Positions 43,153 to 52,543 of a DNA stretch of 64,000 bases are shown here, piece by piece; the stretch's first letter is position 1; every line of letters begins with the position of its first letter. The notes beneath the pieces are model-generated. The model saw nothing but the letters and a program-made list of their open reading frames with translations. It had not been told where the DNA came from and did not search any database. Source of the stretch: DASUPK01 sp963815665. Lineage in GTDB: Bacteria; Actinomycetota; Thermoleophilia; Solirubrobacterales; 70-9. Location of the stretch: assembly GCA_963815665.1 (NCBI GenBank), contig CAWFHN010000016.1, positions 62,001-126,000 on the forward strand, read 5' to 3'. The translations under genes were made by a program, and so were the position numbers.

Positions 43153-44292
43153 TTCGCGATCGGACGGGCGCTCGGGACCAAGCAGCTCTCGATAGATCGA
43201 CTCGTAGGAGCGCAGCATCGGCGGCAGCCCGAACCGCCGAAGCGCGATCTCCCTCCCGCTCTCCCCCATCTTGCTGCGGAGTGCGGGAGCAGCGAGCAGC
43301 GAGCGAATTCCGCGAGCCAACGCCTCGTGGTCGTCAGGCGGGACGAGGATGCCCGTGTCGCCGTCGACCACCACCTCCGGGGTGCCACCAACCCTGCTCG
43401 CCACGACGGGCAGCCTTGCGAGCATGGCTTCGATCGCGGCGATGCCGAGGGCCTCGCTGCGTGAGGGAAGCGCAAGGACATCGAAGCCCGGGTACCAGGG
43501 ACGCGGATCCTTCACCCATCCGGGCATGCATACCCGGTCCGAGACTCCCAGCTGGCGGCCGAGGCGCTCCAACCGGGGACGATCCGGGCCGTCACCGACC
43601 AGGACCGTGGTGACGTCGGGGAGCGACCCAATGGCCCGCAGCAATACGTCCAGCCCTTTCTCCGGGGCGAGCCGGCCGACATAGCCGACAACCGGGCCAT
43701 CGGCGACCCTGGGTGCTGCGGTGACAGGGACATCGGGGACGCCGTTGTAGATCACCCGTACCGCGCCCTCGCCAAGCCCGACCACCCGCTCGACAAAGGC
43801 GGCGCTGGCGACGGAAACCGCGACATGAGCGTCAAGACGCTTGAGGTTGAGTCGATTGAGGCGCAGCTGAGCTTGCGTCTCTGGAAGGGCGATCGCATGG
43901 TGGACGGCGAGGGTCCTGACGCCGGGCGTCAGCAGGGCCGCGCTGAGGGCGTACTGGCACGACCACGGGGTCGGAAGGTTGGCGTGCAGCACGTCAGGGC
44001 GCAACTCCCGCATCATGCGCAAGTGAGCGACGCTGCCACGAAGGTCCCATTTGCTGCGTACCGATCGCACGATCCGAGTCTCGGCGCGGTCGCGCCCCGC
44101 TGCCACTTCCCGCACGATCGCAGGGTCGGTCCCCACCACGGTCACGTCTATCCAATCGCCAAGCCCGCGAACAAGGGTCGCCAGAGCCTTTTCGGCGCCC
44201 CCCAGGTCATTGGAGTCCGTGTAGGCGGCAACGCGCACCGCACCATCCGAGCGCGCGGTGCCTCGGTCCGCCGGGGAAGGCGGCAGCATCAT
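43144..44292 (-). CDS. Glycosyltransferase, GT4 family
   Basis: A 382-aa GT-B enzyme: RVAAYTDSNDLGGAEKALATLVRGL at the N-terminus, YNGVPDVPV with VGYVGRLAPEKGLDVLLRAI at the domain join, and DVLALPSRSEALGIAAIEAMLARLPVVASRVGGTPEVV, the nucleotide-sugar loop with the EX7E motif. Divergent from the Wzy-like gene at 44368. The donor sugar is unknown. Confidence 0.9.
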   Translation of the reverse strand: MMLPPSPADRGTARSDGAVRVAAYTDSNDLGGAEKALATLVRGLGDWIDVTVVGTDPAIVREVAAGRDRAETRIVRSVRSKWDLRGSVAHLRMMRELRPDVLHANLPTPWSCQYALSAALLTPGVRTLAVHHAIALPETQAQLRLNRLNLKRLDAHVAVSVASAAFVERVVGLGEGAVRVIYNGVPDVPVTAAPRVADGPVVGYVGRLAPEKGLDVLLRAIGSLPDVTTVLVGDGPDRPRLERLGRQLGVSDRVCMPGWVKDPRPWYPGFDVLALPSRSEALGIAAIEAMLARLPVVASRVGGTPEVVVDGDTGILVPPDDHEALARGIRSLLAAPALRSKMGESGREIALRRFGLPPMLRSYESIYRELLGPERPSDRESG

Positions 44293-44367
44293 TCGAAGTA
44301 CTGTGCGCCCAATGGCTGAACCGACCGATACCGGAGCGCTCGTTGCGGACTGGGGGCTGCTCCCGAG

Positions 44368-45717
44368 ATGAACGGCATCATGACCGCTCGGGTGTTCGAT
44401 GCCCGCGGGCTCCCGCTGATCGCCGGAGCGCTGGGTGCAACCGCGGTTGGCTTCGCCTCATCACGTAGTCCGTTGCTGACCATTGTGGCGTTGGCCGTAG
44501 TCGTCCTGATCGTCTTCGTGCTCACCCAGCCACACACGGTGCTGATGATCATGCTGGCGGTGTTCCCGTGGGAGGGCATGCTCGACTTCCCGACGCCCAC
44601 GGTCACCGTCGTCAAGATCCTGGGCTTCCTCCTGGTCGTGTCGGTGACGCTTTCCGCGATTGCCCGGGGAACCAGGCTGCGCGCGCCGCCCGCCGCAATT
44701 GCAGCGTTCGCCTTTGTCCTCTTCGCCCTTCTCTCCCTGATCGCGTCTCCCGACCCCTCAGCCGGTGTCGCGCAGATTCTCCGATACACGCTGTTCGTTG
44801 CATTCTTCTTCATCACAATTCAGTTGCTGGACACCCGTGCCCGCCTGCATCGAGCCTTGCGTGTCCTCATCCTCTCCCTCAGCCTCGCCGCCCTCTGGGG
44901 GCTGATCGGGTTCGTATCCGGTAGCCAACCGCGGGCCGGAGGACCGATCAGCGATCCGAATGAATTCGGCTACATGCTCGCGACGCTGCTCCCCCTTTGC
45001 GTCTACCTGATCCTCGAGGACACGCGCATCCGTTGGCTGTGGGTGGCCTGTTTTCCAGTGATACTGGCCGGGACGCTCGCGACGCTCTCGCGCGGCGCCT
45101 TCGCCGGCCTCGTTGTCATGGTGATCTGGGCTGCCCTCACGCGTCGCATCCGCCTTGGTGGCCTGCTGATCTCCACCGTCAGCCTCTTGGCGCTCGTCGC
45201 CGTGGGGTTCGCGCTGTTCGGATCCGTGGTCAACGAAAGAGTGCAGCAGAAGGGGCGCATTGCGACCAAGAACTCGCAATCACGCGAGGCCCTCTGGGCG
45301 GGCGCCGTGGAGATGTCGATGGACCACCCCATCACGGGCATCGGACCGGGTCGCTTTGGAGTGGAGAGCGTCAACTACATTCGCAACGATCCGATAGTCC
45401 TGGTCGACCCGCAGGCGCACGATGCATATCTGGAGTTGCTCGCCGAGAGCGGCCCGTTTGCACTAGCGGCCTTCCTTACCTTCCTCGGCATCTCCTGGAG
45501 GACGCTGGTACGGGTGCAGGGCGCGACCCGAGTGGACGGGAACCGCGGGGACGAGCGGCTGGCGACGGCGCTCCAGGCATCGCTCTTGGTCGCGATCGTC
45601 GGCGCAATCTTCATCAGCGAACATGTCGCGAGCCCGTTTTGGGTGATCTGCGGCTTCGCAGCGGCTGTCTCGGTGGCGCGAAGGGTGGGCAACGTCACTG
45701 CCAAGAAACCTGCATGA
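44368..45717 (+). CDS. O-antigen ligase/polymerase-like membrane protein (Wzy)
   Basis: A 449-aa membrane protein with about 10-12 hydrophobic segments and the Wzy-C loop ITGIGPGRFGVESVNY and HDAYLELLAESGPFALAAFL. It is the second Wzy-like protein of the locus and shorter than the one at 34591. One is probably the repeat-unit polymerase, the other a ligase, but sequence alone does not tell which. It heads a co-oriented set with two GT4 genes; the stop overlaps the next start by 4 bp (ATGA). Confidence 0.85.
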   Translation: MNGIMTARVFDARGLPLIAGALGATAVGFASSRSPLLTIVALAVVVLIVFVLTQPHTVLMIMLAVFPWEGMLDFPTPTVTVVKILGFLLVVSVTLSAIARGTRLRAPPAAIAAFAFVLFALLSLIASPDPSAGVAQILRYTLFVAFFFITIQLLDTRARLHRALRVLILSLSLAALWGLIGFVSGSQPRAGGPISDPNEFGYMLATLLPLCVYLILEDTRIRWLWVACFPVILAGTLATLSRGAFAGLVVMVIWAALTRRIRLGGLLISTVSLLALVAVGFALFGSVVNERVQQKGRIATKNSQSREALWAGAVEMSMDHPITGIGPGRFGVESVNYIRNDPIVLVDPQAHDAYLELLAESGPFALAAFLTFLGISWRTLVRVQGATRVDGNRGDERLATALQASLLVAIVGAIFISEHVASPFWVICGFAAAVSVARRVGNVTAKKPA

Positions 45718-46799
45718 GGGTTCGCTTCGTTACGTCGCTGGAGCGAGGCGGACCAATTGAGCACACCCTTTCCCTCGCACGGTCGATGGGCGAGGCCGGG
45801 ATCGATGTCGGTGCCGTCTGCGCGAGCTCGAACATCGCCGAACGATTCCGCGCCGCCGGAGCAGACGCCGCGGTGATCCCGCTTCGGAGCTGGTGGGATG
45901 GCCGTCATGCCCGCCAGGCATGGAGCTACGTGCGCGGTGCGGACGTGGTCCACGGCCAGGATCGGCGCAGCGGCCTCGTGGTCCGCATGGGTCCGCGTCC
46001 CAGCCGGCTGGGACTGAGGGTCTACACCGTCCATGGGCTACCGGACGAGTACCTGCCCCTGCCCGGGCGGCGTCCACGCCCCGGGATACGGGCCACACTC
46101 GCCTACCGCGGTCTGGATGCTGCGCTGTGCCGACGCGCCGACGCCGTGATCACTCCCTCTCGGGCCGTCGCCGAGATACTCGTCGCGCGCCTCGGCTTTC
46201 CACGCGCCAAGCTGACCGTGATCCCAAATGGTGTCCACATGTCGCCCCATCCGATCGCGAGCGGCTCGCTCGTAGGCTCGGTGGCGCTACTGGAGCCAGT
46301 GAAGGGCCTGGATGTCTTCGTTCGATCGGCGGCTCGCCTGGCCGATCGCGATCCGGGCCTTCGGTTTGCGATCTTCGGCAGCGGCACGGAGCGGGAACGC
46401 CTCGAAGCGCTCACCCGGCAATTGGGCATGAGCGAGAAGCTGGAGTTTCCAGGCTACGTGCCAATGGACCAAGCCGTTGGCCGCCTCGGAATCTTCGTGC
46501 TCAGCTCGTACATGGAGAATGCACCGATGTCGGTGCTCGAGGCGATGGCGGCCGGGGTCCCGGTGGTCGCGACCGCGGTCGGTGCGATCCCCGAGATCGC
46601 AATCGATGGGACCGCGCAACTCGTCCCCCCGGGCGACGAAGTCGCCCTTGCGGAGGCGATCGGTCGCCTGCTCGCCGATCCCGCTCTCCGCGAGCGACAG
46701 GCGAGAGCGGCACGCGAACGGGTCCTGGGCCGGTACACGGCCGATGCCTGCGCGGGCGAGACACTTGCCCTTTACCGGCAGCTCCTCGGCGAGGGCTAG
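45714..46799 (+). CDS. Glycosyltransferase, GT4 family
   Basis: A 361-aa GT-B enzyme beginning MRVRFVTSLERGGPIEHTLSLARSM. It has VYTVHGLPDEYLP, VIPNGVHMSPHP, LEPVKGLDVFVRSAARLADR and ENAPMSVLEAMAAGVPVVATAVGAIPEIA. The start is chosen from the ATGA overlap with the Wzy gene; the frame extends upstream antisense-like. It is co-translated with the next GT4 through a TAGTG overlap. Confidence 0.9.
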   Translation: MRVRFVTSLERGGPIEHTLSLARSMGEAGIDVGAVCASSNIAERFRAAGADAAVIPLRSWWDGRHARQAWSYVRGADVVHGQDRRSGLVVRMGPRPSRLGLRVYTVHGLPDEYLPLPGRRPRPGIRATLAYRGLDAALCRRADAVITPSRAVAEILVARLGFPRAKLTVIPNGVHMSPHPIASGSLVGSVALLEPVKGLDVFVRSAARLADRDPGLRFAIFGSGTERERLEALTRQLGMSEKLEFPGYVPMDQAVGRLGIFVLSSYMENAPMSVLEAMAAGVPVVATAVGAIPEIAIDGTAQLVPPGDEVALAEAIGRLLADPALRERQARAARERVLGRYTADACAGETLALYRQLLGEG

Positions 46800-47902
46800 T
46801 GCGGATCCTGCTCACCGCAGCCACGATGGGGGTGGGCGGGGCGGAGCGGCTGCTCGTGGAGCTGGCGAAGGGTCTCAGCACCGCCACCGACCGAGTGGCC
46901 GTCGCGGCGGACCGTGGACCGCTTGACCCGGACCTCGCCAAGCTCGGGGTGACCCGCTTCTACCAGCCGGGTTACGGTCGCTCGCCGATCGCGGCTGCTC
47001 GCGGAGCTGCCGGCCTGCGGCGAGCGATCAGCTCGTTTCGTCCCGACGTGATCCACAGCCACAACGTCAAGTCGACGGCGCTGGTGGCCGCCGCACGCGC
47101 GTCCAGCAGGGCGCGCCCACCCCTGGTGGCGACTTTCCATGGGGTGCGGCGGGGTGAATACAGAGCATCGGGGCTGATACTGCGCGCCGCGAAACTCGTC
47201 GTCTGCGTCTCAGATGACGTGGCTAACGGGCTCGCGGACTTCGGCATGCCGCGATCGCGGCTTCGGGTGATACCGAATGCCGTTCCCGCCGCAGAGCCAC
47301 TTGACACCGCGAGCCGCGAATCGATCGATCGGGAGCTCGGGCTCGCGGGACGCCCCGTCGTCTCGCTGGTCGGGCGGCTGGTGCCCCAGAAGGTCCCGGG
47401 ACGCTTCCTCAGCGCCGCCGCCTTGATAGCCGCCGAGATCCCGGAATGCCGCTTTCTGGTCGTCGGCGACGGGCCCCTTCGCGCGGATCTCGAAGCGGAA
47501 ACCCGTGGACTGGGCATCGAGGCCGCGGTTCGCTTCACGGGCATCCGCTCGGACGCGAGAGACCTGATCTCGCGCTCTGACGTCATCGTCTTCTCCTCGG
47601 ACTGGGAGGGCATGTCCCTCGTGGCGCTGGAGGCCCTGGCCGCGGGAACCCCAGTGGTCGCGACGGCTGTGGAGGGCATGGAGGAGATGCTGGGTGACGG
47701 AGGAGGAGTTCTCGTTGATCGCGCCGCCCCCCCACTCGCGCGAGCGGTGGTCGAACTGCTGAGAGATCCGGAGCGGCGAGCGGAGATGGGAAGGAACGGC
47801 CGCAGGAAGATGCAGGCCGAGCACTCCCTCGACGTAATGGTCAGCGCCTACCGCGAGCTCTATTCCGAGCTGGCCTCGCCGGGACCGCTACTTCAGAGCT
47901 AG
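46799..47902 (+). CDS. Glycosyltransferase, GT4 family
   Basis: A 367-aa GT-B enzyme starting at the GTG of TAGTG: RILLTAATMGVGGAERLLVELAKGL, IHSHNVKSTALVAAA, VIPNAVPAAEPLD, SLVGRLVPQKVPGRFL and SSDWEGMSLVALEALAAGTPVVATAVEGMEEM. The end overlaps the methyltransferase gene on the other strand by 15 bp. Third gene of the Wzy-GT4-GT4 unit. Confidence 0.9.
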   Translation: MRILLTAATMGVGGAERLLVELAKGLSTATDRVAVAADRGPLDPDLAKLGVTRFYQPGYGRSPIAAARGAAGLRRAISSFRPDVIHSHNVKSTALVAAARASSRARPPLVATFHGVRRGEYRASGLILRAAKLVVCVSDDVANGLADFGMPRSRLRVIPNAVPAAEPLDTASRESIDRELGLAGRPVVSLVGRLVPQKVPGRFLSAAALIAAEIPECRFLVVGDGPLRADLEAETRGLGIEAAVRFTGIRSDARDLISRSDVIVFSSDWEGMSLVALEALAAGTPVVATAVEGMEEMLGDGGGVLVDRAAPPLARAVVELLRDPERRAEMGRNGRRKMQAEHSLDVMVSAYRELYSELASPGPLLQS

Positions 47903-48661
47903 AAAGCCGGAGCCGGGCTTGACGAACTCGCCGAGGGTCCGAAGCCATGTCCTCGATCTGAACGTGCGGAGCGCCGAGCGTTGCCAACCTTGGAATTCCT
48001 CGTCCCTGACGAGGTCCCAGCGTTCCAGCACCTGCGCGTAGCCGATCGCCCGCAGGTCGCGGCGCACGCCCCAGGGCGTGAACCAGTTGTACGCCGGCAT
48101 GGTCGTACCTCCGACCAAGGAAGGGTGCTTGGCCACCGCCCAGTCCATGATCGTCCTCTTGAGCCGATCCGGGTACCAGGCAAAGAGCGGGAACCACTTG
48201 ATCTCGTCCTGCTTTCGGGCCAGCGCCGTGGTCGTGTGGAAGTAGAAGCCGCCCCCCGGGCGCAGCACGCGATACACCTCCCGAAACACAGCCTGCGGGT
48301 CCCGAACGTGCTCCATGACGGAGATCGCGATAACCAGATCGAATTCCTCATCGGGAAACGGCAGCTCCTCCCCCACTCCCTCGACCAGGTCCAGGTCGAC
48401 GCCCATCTCGTGAGCCAGCTCACGGCCGGTCTGGATGGCGGGTAGCCACGGCTCCACTCCGGACGCGGCATACCCTGCGCGGTTCAGAGCGAGGACGTTG
48501 AGCCCCTGAGCGGTGCCGAGGTCCAAGACGCGGGCGCCGGGCTTCACGCGCTCGCAGTGCGGGGCGATGCGGCCCAAGACCATGGCCACCAGCTCATCCC
48601 GGCGAGGAAGCTCGTCCCTGGCAGCCTGCAGGTCACGCTGCTCGTCGGCCTGAAACGTCAT
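47888..48661 (-). CDS. SAM-dependent methyltransferase
   Basis: A 257-aa class I methyltransferase. SAM-binding motifs are VLDLGTAQGLNVLALNRAGY (motif I), LPFPDEEFDLVIAISVMEHVRDP and REVYRVLRPGGGFYFHT. The ATG at 48661 (MTFQADEQR) is the preferred start; the upstream frame has no family pattern. It may methylate a sugar of the glycan or a lipid carrier; its position inside the locus supports the first. Confidence 0.87.
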   Translation of the reverse strand: MTFQADEQRDLQAARDELPRRDELVAMVLGRIAPHCERVKPGARVLDLGTAQGLNVLALNRAGYAASGVEPWLPAIQTGRELAHEMGVDLDLVEGVGEELPFPDEEFDLVIAISVMEHVRDPQAVFREVYRVLRPGGGFYFHTTTALARKQDEIKWFPLFAWYPDRLKRTIMDWAVAKHPSLVGGTTMPAYNWFTPWGVRRDLRAIGYAQVLERWDLVRDEEFQGWQRSALRTFRSRTWLRTLGEFVKPGSGFLALK

Positions 48662-48761
48662 CCGGCGCCACCCTACCCGACCGAACTGGCGGCAATCAGG
48701 CAGCGCCGGACGTTCAGGCCTGGCGAGCCCAACCCTGCGCCGATAGCCTACGAACGGTCCG

Positions 48762-49859
48762 ATGCCAGAGCACGGCCGCCTCTCAGACCGGATCGACGTC
48801 GGACTCGACACCACGCCCGCCGTGACGGGTCAGACCGGGCTCAGCCGGTATACGGAGGAGCTATGGCGAGAGCTCGAGCGGCGTGAAGATGTGCAGGTCC
48901 ACGCCTTTGCGCTCGGTCGTGGCGCCGTGAGGTCGTTCGACCACCCCGTCCGCAGGGTGAACATTCCTCTCCGCGTCCTCAGGCCGGCCTGGCGGTACCT
49001 GGGGTGGCCCCGGGCGGAGACCTTTGTGGGATCGGTGCAGGTGGTCCACTCCCTGGCGCTCACGACCGTCCCGAGCCGCCTGCCGAGGGTCGCCACGGTT
49101 CACGACGTGCTGCCGCTGATCCATCCGGAGCTCTACCCCCCTGGCACAGAGGACGCTCAGCGCAGGGAGCTGACGAGTGCCGCGCAAGCCGACGTGATCG
49201 TGGCGACCTGCGAGTCCACCGCTGACGAGATCGCGCGGGTGGCTCCATTTCCCCGAGAGCGGATCGTGGTGGCGCCGCTCGGCGTCACCGGCCTGCCCCC
49301 GGCGGACGGACGCACAGCACCGGAGGCACCGTACCTGCTCGCCGTCGGAGCGATGACGCCCAGAAAGGGATACGACGTGCTCGCGGAGGCCGTCACCCGG
49401 GTCGGGCCGAGCTGCCCGCGGATACTCGTGGCCGGGCCCGACTACTGGAAGGCGGACGAGACGCGACGGGCTATAGCCGAAGCGGACCGGTACGGGAAGT
49501 TCGAGCTGCTCGGCCCGGTCGATGACGGGAGCCTCGCCTCGCTCTACAGCGGGGCAAGCGCTGTCTGCTTCGCGAGCCGCGCTGAGGGCTTCGGTCTCCC
49601 GTGCTTGGAGGCGATGGCCGCCGGGGCTCCCCTGATCGCGAGCGACCTGCCGCCGGTGCGGGAGGTCGTCGGCTCCGCAGCCGAGCTCGTCCCCCCAGAG
49701 GACCCGGATGCGCTCGCCGCAGCGATCGCGCGACTGCTCGCCGAGGAGGAGCGACGGCACACCCTGGTCGAGCGAGGACGCGAGAGGGCGTCCGCGTTCA
49801 CCTGGCGGCGCACCGCCGAGGACACGGTAAGGGCGTACCGGACGGCCCTGGGGCGGTGA
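48762..49859 (+). CDS. Glycosyltransferase, GT4 family (mannosyltransferase-like)
   Basis: A 365-aa GT-B enzyme of the WbaZ/MtfA-like type: DTTPAVTGQTGLSRYTEELWREL, VATVHDVLPLIHPELYP, APLGVTGLPPADG, AVGAMTPRKGYDVLAEAV and SRAEGFGLPCLEAMAAGAPLIASDLPPVREVVGSAAELVPPED. The last motif fits GT4 enzymes that often add mannose or rhamnose. It converges with the flippase gene. Confidence 0.9.
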   Translation: MPEHGRLSDRIDVGLDTTPAVTGQTGLSRYTEELWRELERREDVQVHAFALGRGAVRSFDHPVRRVNIPLRVLRPAWRYLGWPRAETFVGSVQVVHSLALTTVPSRLPRVATVHDVLPLIHPELYPPGTEDAQRRELTSAAQADVIVATCESTADEIARVAPFPRERIVVAPLGVTGLPPADGRTAPEAPYLLAVGAMTPRKGYDVLAEAVTRVGPSCPRILVAGPDYWKADETRRAIAEADRYGKFELLGPVDDGSLASLYSGASAVCFASRAEGFGLPCLEAMAAGAPLIASDLPPVREVVGSAAELVPPEDPDALAAAIARLLAEEERRHTLVERGRERASAFTWRRTAEDTVRAYRTALGR

Positions 49860-49861
49860 CC

Positions 49862-51463
49862 TCAGGCCCCCCCGGCCCAGAAGCGGATCATTCGACCGGG
49901 AATGTCTCCCCGTGCGCGTCCGGCAGTTTCCTCGAGCCAAATGGCATCCGCCGCAGTGAAGATCCGCAGCCCGCGGCCAACCAGCGAGAACCCGAGCGCG
50001 CCGAGGGTTGCCCCGAGGCCGATTCCGCCGACCCCTCCAATCGCGTAGACGCATCCCCAAGCCACGAGTCCTCCGGTAGCTGCAGCAGCTGCGGCTGCGG
50101 CCACGCGAGGGAACTCCCAGCTCACGCCACCGACGAGCCTTTGCGAGTAGATGAACGGGGGGGCGCCCACGACGAGCTGGGCGATTGAGTTGGAGATTGC
50201 CGCGCCGACGGCGTCCAGGTGGGGGATCAGCGCGAAGGCGAGCCCGATGTCGACCGCCGCGCCGGCCGCCCCCGCGATGACCACGATCCGTAGATGACCC
50301 AATCCAGCGACCATCGCGCTCGCCAACCCGAAAATCGCGATCGCGGGAAAAGGCGCAACCAGGATCAGGAGGATCGGGCCGACTGCATTGAATTCGGCGC
50401 CGTAGACGACCTTCAGGAGCTCGGGGCCAAGGGCCGCGGCCCCGGCCGTCAGGACGAATGCAGCGGTCAGTCCGAGGCGCAGCGCCCTTGCGAAGCCCGT
50501 GCGCACCCTGTCCATCTCCCCCGCCCCCTGCAGAGTGGCCACCGCGGGGACCAGCGTCCCACCGATCTGCCTCGGAAACATGGACAGGGCGGCGATCGCG
50601 GCGAAGGCGATGGAGTAGAAGCCGATCTGCGCGTCGCTCGAATAGTGGTTCAGGAAGAGGAATTCGGATCGATTCCAGACGACCAGGGTCACGGCCACGC
50701 CGATGCTCGAGACCCCCGCGTACCGGAACATCGCATGAACGGGGGCGCCGGCGTCCTCGCCCTCTCCGTCCGAAGCATTGAGACGTCCCACGAGGATGGA
50801 GATCCAGGCCAGGCTGAGCACGACCGCGATCGCCTCAACGGCAAACATCCCCGTGATCCCTCCTCCGGCTGCGAGCACCGCAACGACTCCAGCCGTGGAG
50901 ACCGCGCCGGTGATGACGCCGATCATCGCCATCTGGCGCCACCTCTGATGTCCGGCCAAGACCGCTTGCATGACCCCCTGAACGAGTAGGACAGCGGCCG
51001 TCACCCCGGCCAGGATCCACGCCGCCTCGGGCTTCGCGCCGGCAAGCGCGAGCACCGACAGGACCCCGGCCGCCAGCGTCGCCAGCGGGATCGCAACCCA
51101 GAGCGCAGACCGTGAGAGGACCCGCACGGCTCCCGGTCGACCCTCGCCGAGCACTGACGCCGTGAACCGCTGCAGGGAGATCGCAATACTGAGTCCCAAC
51201 AAGGTGACGATCGATAGCTCGGCGAAGGCGATGAAGCTCTGGCGCCCGAAGAGATCCGGACCGAGGAAGCGCCCCGCCGCGATCGACACCACCAGCAGGT
51301 ACAGCTGCGGCACGACGCCGAGCACAACGTTCCAGGCGCTCCCGCGAGCGACCGCGGCGCCTGTCGTCGCTGCCGCTGCTGCGACCCGCGCGTCCTCCAT
51401 GCCGGCCACTTCGGCCTCAACCCGGCTCGCCTTGGCTGGATCAGGCACAGTGGGGTCAACCAT
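49862..51463 (-). CDS. Lipid-linked oligosaccharide flippase (Wzx-like, MATE/MOP superfamily)
   Basis: A 533-aa integral membrane protein with about 12-14 helices, of the polysaccharide biosynthesis (PST/MOP) type: GSAWNVVLGVVPQLYLLVVSIAAGRFLGPDLFGRQSFIAF at the N-terminus is characteristic. It should move the lipid-linked repeat unit across the membrane. Start is the ATG at 51463; the upstream frame is antisense-like. Confidence 0.88.
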   Translation of the reverse strand: MVDPTVPDPAKASRVEAEVAGMEDARVAAAAATTGAAVARGSAWNVVLGVVPQLYLLVVSIAAGRFLGPDLFGRQSFIAFAELSIVTLLGLSIAISLQRFTASVLGEGRPGAVRVLSRSALWVAIPLATLAAGVLSVLALAGAKPEAAWILAGVTAAVLLVQGVMQAVLAGHQRWRQMAMIGVITGAVSTAGVVAVLAAGGGITGMFAVEAIAVVLSLAWISILVGRLNASDGEGEDAGAPVHAMFRYAGVSSIGVAVTLVVWNRSEFLFLNHYSSDAQIGFYSIAFAAIAALSMFPRQIGGTLVPAVATLQGAGEMDRVRTGFARALRLGLTAAFVLTAGAAALGPELLKVVYGAEFNAVGPILLILVAPFPAIAIFGLASAMVAGLGHLRIVVIAGAAGAAVDIGLAFALIPHLDAVGAAISNSIAQLVVGAPPFIYSQRLVGGVSWEFPRVAAAAAAAATGGLVAWGCVYAIGGVGGIGLGATLGALGFSLVGRGLRIFTAADAIWLEETAGRARGDIPGRMIRFWAGGA

Positions 51464-51507
51464 ATTTGCGGGTGGCCGCGCTCGCTCCAGGCGAGCGCGG
51501 GGGTCCG

Positions 51508-52497
51508 TCAGCGGTCCGCCAGGAGCCGCCCGGCAAGGCCCGGCGCCAGCACGGCGAACGCCGCTTTCGCCCGCGTCGGAATGGAGAACCCGGCCCCCGT
51601 CACGATCGAACGCGACAGACGGCGCGCGTCCGCGCTCCCGGCCGCCAGGGCCTCTCTCGCCTCCAGGAGCGCGGCCCGGTGAGCGTTGAACTTGATGCCC
51701 TCCATTGCGATCGCGCGCTCCTCGGGGGTGAGCAAGCCGCTCTCGAGGTGCTTCGTCAGCATCCCCACGTTCTCGCGCGTGGTCTTGGCCTCGTCCGTGG
51801 AGAGACTGGGATGACCCATGCGGTATCGGTAGAGGGGACGGTCGACCAGGCCGACCAGGGAGCCGCCGAGGATCAGCCTGATCCAGCAATCCCAATCCGA
51901 GCCGATCGGCAGGCCCTCGTCGAAGCCTCCTATGGCGAGGAGTCGCTCGCGGCGAATCGCGGGCCAGCCGAAGTAGCAGCCGCGCATGATCCCGGCGCGC
52001 TGGTCATCGATCTCGAAGCCGTGCCGGCCCCTGTAGGTCCCGACCGGCTCTCCATCTACTTCGATCACTGCGTCGGTCGTGATCACGTCCAGGTCGGGCC
52101 GGGCGACAGCGAGGTCGGCGATCGCCTCGAGCCTCTCCGGCGCGTATGCGTCATCCGCGTCGAGCACGACCACGAACTCGGAGCGCGCGGCCCGCGCGGC
52201 GGCGTTCAGCGCCGACCCGTTTCCGCCGTTCTGCTTTCGGATCAGGACCAATCGATCGCCGTAGGGGGCGAGCACCGCCTCGAGATCGTCCGACGAGCCG
52301 TCGTCGCAGACGACAATCTCATCCGCCGGGAGGGTCTGGCCCAGCACCGATTCGACCGCATCGCCGATGGTCCCCGCGGCCTGGTATGCCGCAATGATCA
52401 CGCCGAGCGTGGGGCGCCTGGCGACCGGTTCGACCGGACCCGCCGGAGGGGGAACCCGAAAATCCCCAGAGATCGCCGCAGCCGGTTCGCGCTCCAT
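51508..52497 (-). CDS. Glycosyltransferase, GT2 family (tandem copy 1)
   Basis: A 329-aa GT-A enzyme with LGVIIAAYQAAGTIGDAVESVLGQT, IVVCDDGSSDDLEAVLAPYG, VVVLDADDAYAPERL and SDWDCWIRLILGGS. About two-thirds of residues match the next gene upstream (52544), including Phe/Trp-rich GYFGWPAIRR and TTRENVGML positions. Start is the ATG at 52497 because the paralogue begins the same way. Lies 44 bp after the flippase start. Confidence 0.9.
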   Translation of the reverse strand: MEREPAAAISGDFRVPPPAGPVEPVARRPTLGVIIAAYQAAGTIGDAVESVLGQTLPADEIVVCDDGSSDDLEAVLAPYGDRLVLIRKQNGGNGSALNAAARAARSEFVVVLDADDAYAPERLEAIADLAVARPDLDVITTDAVIEVDGEPVGTYRGRHGFEIDDQRAGIMRGCYFGWPAIRRERLLAIGGFDEGLPIGSDWDCWIRLILGGSLVGLVDRPLYRYRMGHPSLSTDEAKTTRENVGMLTKHLESGLLTPEERAIAMEGIKFNAHRAALLEAREALAAGSADARRLSRSIVTGAGFSIPTRAKAAFAVLAPGLAGRLLADR

Positions 52498-52543
52498 CGC
52501 AGCGAGTCTAGGGGCCACGGGTCCGCCCCGGTGATTCGCTCGA